A DNA stretch of 34,289 nt from Planctomycetaceae bacterium. Its GTDB lineage: Bacteria; Planctomycetota; Planctomycetia; Pirellulales; Pirellulaceae. Shown one piece after another: positions 17,264 to 23,312 of this stretch. A model generated the notes under the pieces. The model ran no database searches. It saw only the letters and a program-made list of their open reading frames with translations, and was not told where the DNA came from. The stretch's first letter is position 1. Every line of letters begins with the position of its first letter. Location: NCBI GenBank assembly GCA_027487375.1, contig JAIYDQ010000450.1, forward strand, positions 1 through 34,289. The letters are read 5' to 3'. The position numbers were made by a program, and so were the translations under genes.

Positions 17264-19054
17264 TTACCAGAACCACCACTTGCTATTGGGTTCGCTTGAT
17301 TCCGTCTCAACGACGATGTCTGTTTTGACATCGTTGGATGCGGTGTCTTTTCCTGTGTCTTTTTCAGCCCCATTACGGTGATAGATGCGGCCAGGGTGTG
17401 GCCGAGGATTGAATTCGATAGGGGCGCTTAACCAACTGTTACGTTTTGCTTCATCCAACAGTACGATCACATCGTTGTAGGTGCCTCCTACAGCACGAAC
17501 CCCTTCGAGAACGCTGAGTAAATCAGGCGCAACGCGAGCGACTAGATCCTCGTCTCCCTTTTGGAATCGGACTAATTGAATCTGTCCGTTTTCGTCTCGA
17601 CGCATGGTTAAGCGCGGATTGATTTCGAAGTACCCCTGCATGGTAACCGCTGGGCTATCACCGAAGACTGCGATTTCAGGACGTTGTTCCAAGGAGACTG
17701 CGACCAATGGCACGGAGCTTGGAATCATGATGAAATTCGTCATTTCGCCGATTGGTTGCCCGCGAACACTGAGGTCTCTCGGATTGCGATTGCGAATTGC
17801 AAGGAGAGCACCATATCGCGTCTCGGGCTCGGGATCTTGAAGGAGTATTTCCAGTTGATCCTTGGCACTGAAGTGATCTAACACTTGGAGGCCGGTAAGA
17901 CAGAGCGGGCGAAATTCCGGAACGGTCTTAGCAAGTTCCGCGAGCACCGGAGCCGCGGCTGGATGGTCTAGATAGGCGAGTGAATAAGCAGCATAGAAAC
18001 GGAGCTCGCGATCGCTTGAAGTGAGTCCTTTCTCCAGAATCGGAATTGCTTCTTTGCCGATCGCTTCCAGCTCAAGACATGCTTGTCGCGCGATGGTCGG
18101 TTCGTTCATTCGTTGGCGGCACTTTTCCATCCGTTCTTCAAGCTCGGTTCGGTTCTCGAGGAACACGATCGCAAGCAGAACATCCGTGTAATGCTGGACA
18201 TCCCAGTTAAACTTGGAAGGAGTTTCCAGCATGATTAAGCTGTCGTTTTTAGAACTCGCGACCCCTCTACGTTCTGAACCGTTATGAAAGTAATATCGAT
18301 CGTTGATCGCGCGGCTGATCGCGGCAGAGGTGGTCGCATGTCGCACCGATTCTTTCACTCGAAGACCAAACTTGCGACCTTCAACCATTCTCGCACCGCC
18401 TAGGATGACCGCTCGAGTCACGTTCACAGAATCTTCCTTGGTAACGCTCGTTGGTAGGATCACTAATGGCCCGCTCGCACGCGCTTTGACATCGCTGGAT
18501 CGCGTTTGGTTTCCTAGGAGTTGCATTTCCATGATTCGCGACGGCATCAACCAGCCGTTTCGAAGGCTGGTGGCTTCACATTGGTCGGACAACTCTACGA
18601 TCACGTCGGTTGTTTCGCCGCGAGCCACACCGGGGTTGGCATAGGTTTTCATCCGCACGAGTGCTGTTGCTTTCGAAGCAAGTACTTCGTTTGGTTTGTC
18701 GACGTTATTGGCGCGAAGCTCTCTCAGAATGTAGTCGCGTTGTTGGCTCGGTTTTACGTCGCCACCAGTTTCGGGGAGGCCGTTTACCAAGCCAAATCCC
18801 TCGTACTCATGAATGTCCATCCAAAGAAGGCTCGCCGCTTCACCAACCAGCCGCGGTCGTTCCTCGCTCTGAAGTACTTCTTGGACCGATTCTGTTTTCT
18901 TTTCGAGTTCGGACTTCGGAGCTTTCTGCGTCCAAGGAACTGTGCAACCGCTTAAGCAAATCCCGACCAAAGCGGAATGGACAAACAGAGAGCGTTGGTG
19001 GCTTGCTGAGAATCTTGCTTTTCGTGAGCCGTAGGCGCTAGACTCGGGTGCCAT
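17264..19054 (-). CDS. flgI: FlgI-like P-ring lipoprotein with HEAT-repeat insertion
   Basis: The product is about 596 aa from the ATG used here. A signal peptide ends in a lipobox, LVGICLSGC, with the lipidated Cys at residue 37. The FlgI N-terminal domain follows: EGFGLVNGLPETGGD, RELRANNVDKPNEVLASKAT, VARGETTDVIVELSDQCEATSLRNG. Instead of continuing directly, about 110 residues of HEAT-like helices intervene (ACLELEAIGKEAIPILEKGL, SSDRELRFYAAYSLAYLDHP, EPETRYGALLAIRN). The FlgI C-terminal signature then resumes: PDLLSVLEGVRAVGGTYNDVIVLLDEAKR. FlgI normally forms the periplasmic P ring, is about 365 aa and has no lipobox. Starts at 19219 or 19222 would add a repeat-derived leader (NPEPMGLATGVDVAAFSPM), so I prefer ATG 19054, although it has no Shine-Dalgarno sequence. 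Confidence 0.8.
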   Translation of the reverse strand: MAPESSAYGSRKARFSASHQRSLFVHSALVGICLSGCTVPWTQKAPKSELEKKTESVQEVLQSEERPRLVGEAASLLWMDIHEYEGFGLVNGLPETGGDVKPSQQRDYILRELRANNVDKPNEVLASKATALVRMKTYANPGVARGETTDVIVELSDQCEATSLRNGWLMPSRIMEMQLLGNQTRSSDVKARASGPLVILPTSVTKEDSVNVTRAVILGGARMVEGRKFGLRVKESVRHATTSAAISRAINDRYYFHNGSERRGVASSKNDSLIMLETPSKFNWDVQHYTDVLLAIVFLENRTELEERMEKCRQRMNEPTIARQACLELEAIGKEAIPILEKGLTSSDRELRFYAAYSLAYLDHPAAAPVLAELAKTVPEFRPLCLTGLQVLDHFSAKDQLEILLQDPEPETRYGALLAIRNRNPRDLSVRGQPIGEMTNFIMIPSSVPLVAVSLEQRPEIAVFGDSPAVTMQGYFEINPRLTMRRDENGQIQLVRFQKGDEDLVARVAPDLLSVLEGVRAVGGTYNDVIVLLDEAKRNSWLSAPIEFNPRPHPGRIYHRNGAEKDTGKDTASNDVKTDIVVETESSEPNSKWWFW

Positions 19055-19063
19055 CGGTGAAAA

Positions 19064-19154
19064 TGCGGCAACGTCGACACCCGTGGCTAGCCCCATCGGC
19101 TCAGGGTTTGTTGACACAACTTCGATATGCGTTCCTAGCACCGTCGGCTCAGGG
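19064..19154 (-). repeat. Two tandem GAGCCGA-type repeats upstream of flgI
   Basis: Reading the minus strand, a degenerate copy (19154-19112: CCCTGAGCCGACGGTGCTAG...) is followed by a better copy (19106-19064: CCCTGAGCCGATGGGGCTAG...GACGTTGCCGCA). The second matches 8096-8138 at 39 of 43 positions. The copies lie between the possible far start (19219) and the signal peptide of flgI. Confidence 0.85.
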
Positions 19155-19574
19155 TTAGACAGCCCCGGGCAGGATTCGGAGGAACGATTTTGCGAGTAGA
19201 ACGCTGGTGGAAGGCGCATCAAAGTTCTCGAAGGTAAGTACGAAAGGTCGCTTTACATCCGATCGATAGCTGAATAGGGAACGCTAAGTCAATAGAATTG
19301 GGATAATCACGAACCCAGTCCAATTGGAAACTCGCAAATTGGAAAGTCGGCCCAACTGAAAATTTTTCGAAAAAAAGATCGAACCTTTGTTCATTAGCCG
19401 ATGTCCAGATAGCGTCTCGAAGGAAATATTTGTCTTTTTCGTCGTGACGCACTAAGATCTGACTAGTGTCAGGTTGCTGGGAGACGGGCTTTTGGTGTCC
19501 GAACCCAGTCGACTTTTGTAATTTACTTCGTTCTTTCAGCCGAGTTCTCGCGAGAGTGCCGGGGAGGAATTGTG

Positions 19575-19865
19575 ATGAATCTTTTGATCAAAGCTACAGC
19601 GCGTAACAACAAAGCAATCGCCATTGTGCGAGGTTGTGCGAAGGCGTCGATCAAGGGACTCCATGCAATTCTTCACCATCTAAGTACGGCACTCAGACTC
19701 ACATCAGGGCTGACATCACTCCGGAGCTATGGCTCCGAATCGATGTGGCAGATGGATCGCGTGTTGGAGACGGTGTGGTTTGGGACCCCGATTCGGGTGC
19801 CCAATATAAATCACAACCAGCTTCAATCACGCGTCAACCAATCTTCCCGTAGCCCGCGATCCTAA
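19575..19865 (+). CDS. Possible 96-aa protein with strong ribosome binding site
   Basis: ATG 19575 follows GGGGAGGA (19561-19568) with ideal spacing, the best Shine-Dalgarno sequence in this half of the window. The product, beginning MNLLIKATARNNKAIAIV, is basic, has no domain I know, no signal peptide and no membrane span. From about 19634 a second frame (giving ADITPELWLRIDVADGSRVG and further DGVVWDPDSG) looks more protein-like than the ATG-led frame, so this could be a gene broken by a frameshift. It could equally be chance. Confidence 0.25.
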   Translation: MNLLIKATARNNKAIAIVRGCAKASIKGLHAILHHLSTALRLTSGLTSLRSYGSESMWQMDRVLETVWFGTPIRVPNINHNQLQSRVNQSSRSPRS

Positions 19866-20196
19866 ACCAATCGCAAGTCCCTGATAAACACAAATGCCCC
19901 AGTCGAGCTTTCTGCTGGCCCGTTGTGGAACGAAATCCGCTAGTTCTTCTTTGGACTGGTTATTGAAATCGTGTTCGGCGGTATCGCTGAATCATCAATA
20001 ATCCAGTCCACGTCCTGGCAACGCAATGCTCCCAAGGTGGAGTGCAACGTTGGCTGACAATAAGTCGAACATCGATTCTGTCCATCAACGCACAGAAAAA
20101 TCTCGCACGATTCCAGACTCGCGAAAATGATGGCTATCAAGCCTCGGTCGCGGTGCTTGCTTCGTAGGCATACATGCAACAAGCGAGATTTTTGTA

Positions 20197-20850
20197 ATGA
20201 ACACGATAGTCGATCGATTAGACAGCCTTTCCAGTTCTCAAGCTCTAGCCGCGAGAGCATTGGATGCGGTTGTATTGACTGAAACGGCCAGCAGAACCTT
20301 TGCAAACTCCGAGGTTACTGCTTGGGTTACCGCTGCGCAAAACGGCGACCGTCAAGCCTTCGAGAACTTGGTTGCGCGTTTCGAGGCCTCCGTGCAAGCG
20401 AACGCTTACCGAAGACTTGGAAACTGGGAAGAGGCGGTCGATTTGAGCCAAGACGTTTTCTTCCAAGCCTTCCGAAGGCTGGACCAATTGTTGGTTCCAG
20501 AAGCCTTCGGTGGATGGTTGAAGACGATGACGGTTCGAATGTGCATCAACCGATCCAGCCGACGTCGAAAGCCAGTCGCTATCGAACAAGAGACGCTAGA
20601 AGCGACTTGCGTTGTCGAATGCGATCCTTTGGACGTTGTTTTGGCTAGCGAACGATGTGAGCAATTGAACGAAGGCTTGCAAAGACTTAGCAAGATGGAC
20701 CGCCAGACTTTGGAGGCGTTCTATATGCGCGGTCAAAGCCTGATCGAAATGGCTGATGCGTTCGACGCACCAATCGGAACGATCAAGCGAAGACTCCACA
20801 CAGCGCGAAAGCGATTGGCTACCTTAGTAGACGAATTGCAAGCGGTGTGA
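20197..20850 (+). CDS. ECF-family RNA polymerase sigma factor
   Basis: A 217-aa protein with sigma-70 regions 2 and 4 only, as in ECF sigma factors. Region 2 runs from AFENLVARFEASVQANAYRR through the core-binding EEAVDLSQDVFFQAFRRLDQ to FGGWLKTMTVRMCINRSSRRRK. Region 4 is LNEGLQRLSKMDRQTLEAFYMRGQSLIEMADAFDAPIGTIKRRLHTARKRL, with the helix-turn-helix at the end. The first 50 residues are a non-conserved leader. No anti-sigma factor or sensor gene adjoins it, so the signal and regulon are unknown. The next gene downstream is 545 bp away behind palindromic repeats and is probably not in the same operon. Confidence 0.92.
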   Translation: MNTIVDRLDSLSSSQALAARALDAVVLTETASRTFANSEVTAWVTAAQNGDRQAFENLVARFEASVQANAYRRLGNWEEAVDLSQDVFFQAFRRLDQLLVPEAFGGWLKTMTVRMCINRSSRRRKPVAIEQETLEATCVVECDPLDVVLASERCEQLNEGLQRLSKMDRQTLEAFYMRGQSLIEMADAFDAPIGTIKRRLHTARKRLATLVDELQAV

Positions 20851-20921
20851 TTTGGGGGATTCGCTCAGGTTTGCTTGCGATTATTTGACTCGTTCGGCAT
20901 AACCAAGGTCGTAGATTTATG

Positions 20922-20969
20922 AGCCTGAGACGCTACCCGATTCACTTCGGCGATAGCGTTTCAGGCTCC
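20922..20969. repeat. GAGCCTGA hairpin after sigma factor gene
   Basis: Arms GAGCCTGAGACGCTA (20922-20936) and TAGCGTTTCAGGCTC (20955-20969) pair with one mismatch around an 18-nt loop. It lies 71 bp after the stop codon. It could act as a terminator or mRNA 3'-end stabiliser, but only a weak T-containing stretch (ATTTATTGT) follows. Confidence 0.65.
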
Positions 20970-21032
20970 ATTTATTGTCGTTGATCTGCTGACGGAAGCT
21001 GCGGCTTGGGTAGCTGTCGCGAGCCAGATTGC

Positions 21033-21143
21033 ACTAGGAAATGCTTCTAGCCTGTCGATCGTGAAACCGACAGGCTGGAAGCCAATCCTACTACTGATTA
21101 TTGCGATCAATCCTTAGCTACACCAAACTAAGAATCGATTTAG
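21033..21143. repeat. Palindromic element, copy 2
   Basis: Arms at 21035-21057 and 21068-21091 pair with four mismatches; the right arm (CGACAGGCTGGAAGCC...) is nearly identical to that of copy 1 at 8996-9019. The shared tail TAGCTACA.CAA.CTAAGAATCGAT is also present (21116-21140), so the whole unit is duplicated. Unlike copy 1 it is not enclosed by CCTCTGTG repeats. Confidence 0.8.
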
Positions 21144-21395
21144 GTTTTGCTTGCTTGGCAATATCGATGGACAAGCATTTGGAGTCGGATAGCGTGAGAC
21201 ACTTGAATGAGGTCATTCTGGGATGAGAGCTCGATTGAATTGAGTTCGAGTTTCGTAAACTATTCACCACTCTGTAGCGTGCTCAAAAACGAACCTCCAG
21301 TATCGACTTGCATACGTCCGATATCTTATGAATAACGAGTGAAACTGACTGAAGCTATTTGCAGAAGTCGATCTGTTGTTCCAAGGACGCGTGCC

Positions 21396-22280
21396 ATGCT
21401 ATCGATAATCTTACGCAACAAAAAATTGCTAGCTCTCCTGCTCACTCTTTCGCCGTCGCCAGCGCTTGCTCAGAACCAGACACGAAACGGTGCTGTTTTG
21501 GGCGGTGTCACCGGGGCGGTTATCGGCGGCATCGTTGGAAAGCAAAACGACGAGACGACTGAAGGAGCACTGATTGGTGGCGCTGTTGGTGCAGTCGCTG
21601 GAGGATTGATCGGCAATCATAAGCAACAGCAAGAGCAACAAGCCGCCCAGCAACGTTACGCACAGCAGCAAGCTCAACAGCGCTACTACGAACAACAGCG
21701 AGCTCAGCAGCGTTACTATCAGCAGCGAAATCAAAACGGCTATATTGTTCAGCAACAGCCAATCTACGTTCAGTCTCAGCCGGTGTACGTTGAATCGCAG
21801 CCTACACAAGTCGTAACGACTCCGGCCCAGCCTCAATCGACGACTCCGTTACGACGAGGTGTGACGGTCGCTGACATTATGACACTCGCCAAAAACGGAG
21901 TGAGTGAGAACGTTATCAAGAATCACATCGAGTCGACCGGTGTTGCGTACCAAATTAGTGTGGAGGATGTCGTCAGCATGAGTGATGCTGGTGTAAGTGA
22001 TGGCATTATCGAAGCCATGCAGAACGCACCCATCGTCGGCGGAAATGTCAATCCTGTGCCTCGGGCGATACCGAACGCAAAAACAGTTTCGCCAACCGCA
22101 CCTACTGCATCAAGCCAGAGGACGTCGAGCACGACCACAACGAAAGCTGTCAAAACGCAAGCTACTCCGGTGCGTGCGACGAACACACCAACACCCGCCA
22201 AACGATCCGTCACGCAAGATTCCGCAGCAGAACCCTTGTTATTGAAGCCAGTTCCGCTTCCTACAACTGGTAAGTTCTAA
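21396..22280 (+). CDS. Glycine-zipper exported protein with Gln/Tyr-rich repeats
   Basis: The product is 294 aa from ATG 21396, which has AAGGA eight nt upstream and is followed at once by a signal peptide (LLALLLTLSPSPALAQ). Two glycine-zipper blocks follow: GAVLGGVTGAVIGGIVGK and GALIGGAVGAVAGGLIGN, separated by an acidic linker; such segments form membrane-inserting hairpins. Then comes a low-complexity Gln/Tyr/Arg tract (QQRYAQQQAQQRYYEQQRAQ), and later a small helical domain with two similar halves (VADIMTLAKNGVSENVIKNHI and VEDVVSMSDAGVSDGIIEAM). The tail is Pro/Thr-rich. It is likely an envelope protein; the function is unknown. A start at 21339 would put 19 residues before the signal peptide. 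Confidence 0.85.
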   Translation: MLSIILRNKKLLALLLTLSPSPALAQNQTRNGAVLGGVTGAVIGGIVGKQNDETTEGALIGGAVGAVAGGLIGNHKQQQEQQAAQQRYAQQQAQQRYYEQQRAQQRYYQQRNQNGYIVQQQPIYVQSQPVYVESQPTQVVTTPAQPQSTTPLRRGVTVADIMTLAKNGVSENVIKNHIESTGVAYQISVEDVVSMSDAGVSDGIIEAMQNAPIVGGNVNPVPRAIPNAKTVSPTAPTASSQRTSSTTTTKAVKTQATPVRATNTPTPAKRSVTQDSAAEPLLLKPVPLPTTGKF

Positions 22281-22360
22281 AGTGTCTGCGACTTGCCGTG
22301 TGCCTGGAGATTCTTCGGGGAACAGGAGCGCTGGAGGGTGCGGGATCGACAAGACTCGCA

Positions 22361-22396
22361 GTAATTTCTCGTCTCGGAGAGACGAGCCTACGCGAT
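22361..22396 (+). repeat. CGGAGAGAC...GCCTACG repeat, short copy
   Basis: A stem CTCGTCTC/GAGACGAG (22368-22375 with 22379-22386), followed by CCTACGCGATT. It resembles the second half of the units at 23151-23293 and 28763-28849, with the stem bases changed in a compensated way (CAAGTCT/AGACTTG there). Confidence 0.6.
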
Positions 22397-22449
22397 TAAA
22401 TCTCCCTCGTTGGTAGCAAACATCCGAAGACTTCAGATGCTGTTGTTTC

Positions 22450-22487
22450 CAGGGGCTTCGGAATCCTTTCGAATGCCGATACCCCTG
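22450..22487. repeat. GAATCCTTTCGAAT hairpin repeat, copy 1
   Basis: CAGGGG...CCCCTG and CGG...CCG arms enclose the core GAATCCTTTCGAATGCCGAT (22461-22480). The 25-nt core 22461-22485 matches 33338-33362 at 23 of 25 positions. The stem has a 2-nt internal loop. Confidence 0.7.
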
Positions 22488-22517
22488 AAACGAGTTGTGC
22501 GTAAGCACTCTAACAAT

Positions 22518-22636
22518 AAAAAAAGCTCCCGGAAGTGAACGAGTCCCAGGGGGGCGAAGGACTGCGAGGTACGTTCCGGGAGCGATGTTTGTGGTTGCTT
22601 TCCTCAAGAGGAGAGCAACCGATGTTTCTGTTTTTA
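22518..22636 (-). ncRNA. Candidate structured RNA / terminator pair
   Basis: Two strong hairpins lie side by side. One has perfect 10-bp arms (GCTCCCGGAA 22525-22534, TTCCGGGAGC 22574-22583) and a smaller AGTCC/GGACT stem inside its loop. The other has 12-13 bp (22593-22620, GGTTGCTTTCCTC paired with GAGGAGAGCAACC). Read on the minus strand, the first stem is followed directly by seven T (22524-22518), as in an intrinsic terminator. On the plus strand a TTTCTGTTTTT stretch (22625-22635) follows the second stem. It could be a bidirectional terminator between the convergent flanking genes or a small RNA on either strand. I do not recognise the family. Confidence 0.45.
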
Positions 22637-22675
22637 ACAAGCTCATAGAGCTCGCTGAATCAAGTCGTAAGACAT

Positions 22676-22714
22676 AAAAACGGGTGTGTGAACTTCCGTG
22701 CTAACATTCACCCG
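22676..22714 (-). terminator. Terminator-like hairpin, minus strand
   Basis: On the minus strand CGGGTGAA (22714-22707) can pair with TTCA plus CCCG (with a 4-nt bulge) and is followed by TTTTT (22680-22676). It lies about 600 bp beyond the aconitase stop, so it could end a long 3' extension or another transcript. The bulge makes it a modest call. Confidence 0.4.
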
Positions 22715-23150
22715 CGTCGCCGATTTCAAACCCTTTAATGACCGCAGACAATCCGTGTCTTGTAGTCATCGATTCAAACTCGTCGTATCTCGATACCTTA
22801 TCAACTTGGAATCATTCTTGCAAACTCAGTTTTCAATTCGCGACAACATCTTGTTCTCGCGTTTCTTTGCCTGACGCGGACCAAGATAGATGGCCTGTAG
22901 AGTTTACGTCAATACGAGTTCTTGAAATGAGTTATTAATTTCGCGTTGGGCGTTTTATAGCAAGTAGATTCATGCAAATTCGCGAGTTGTGCTTAGCGCA
23001 TATCGTTAGCTGTCGAATCGTCGACGGGCAGGCTTGATAGCTTTCAGTATTCTTTCGAATTGGGTTGGTCGCGATAAAGATTCGACGACAAACCAATCTT
23101 GTGAAGTACGAAGATGTCGTATGGATGCACGCCCGAGGAGCGACCTGGTT

Positions 23151-23293
23151 GCATGTCGCTCAGCCTCTCCGAGGCTGAAGAAAATTGCTGCAAGTCTGCG
23201 GAGAGACTTGCCTACGTGATTGCATGTAGCTCAGCTTCTCCGTAGGCTGAAGAACGGTTGGTGCAAGTCTGCGGAGAGACTTGCCTACGTGTG
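23151..23293. repeat. Tandem duplication of a 71-bp two-hairpin unit
   Basis: Unit 1 (23151-23221) and unit 2 (23222-23293) abut and differ at few positions. Each starts GCATGT.GCTCAGC and contains a CAGCCTCTCCGAGGCTG-type stem, then CAAGTCTGCGGAGAGACTTG, then CCTACGTG. Another copy lies at 28763-28849 in the opposite orientation and a short copy at 22361-22396. Unit 2 ends 19 bp from the aconitase stop codon. Confidence 0.85.
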
Positions 23294-23312
23294 ACTTGCT
23301 TCGTTGTTGCTA

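Larger units (their letters stand above)
19055..20196. other. Long stretch without a convincing gene
   Basis: About 1.1 kb between the divergent flgI and sigma factor genes. It contains the tandem repeat above and two weak reading frames. One is minus 19452-19219, 77 codons with a GTG start, whose TGA overlaps the far flgI ATG as TGATG. The other is plus 19575-19865, with a good ribosome binding site. I also checked a minus-strand frame, 19940-20305, that overlaps the sigma factor, and rejected it. Promoter sites are not recognisable. Confidence 0.5.
20851..21395. other. Intergenic region with two palindromes
   Basis: A 545-bp stretch with no gene. It holds a 15-bp stem right after the sigma factor (20922-20969) and the second copy of the 110-bp palindromic element (21033-21143). 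The remaining part, 21144-21395, shows nothing I can name; the promoter of the glycine-zipper gene should lie there. Confidence 0.7.
22281..23312. other. 1-kb convergent gap rich in hairpins
   Basis: No gene is convincing between the glycine-zipper gene and aconitase. Small frames (22239-22646 minus, 22495-22677 plus) are read through repeats. The region contains five structured blocks: 22361-22396, 22450-22487, 22518-22636, 22676-22714 and the 71-bp tandem duplication at 23151-23293. The part 22715-23150 shows nothing I can name. Confidence 0.75.

Noticed and set aside
19940-20305. 121-aa minus-strand frame
   Set aside because: Overlaps the sigma factor 5' end antisense; no family features.
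22239-22646. 135-aa minus-strand frame
   Set aside because: Runs through three palindromic repeats and the structured RNA candidate and overlaps the glycine-zipper gene antisense.
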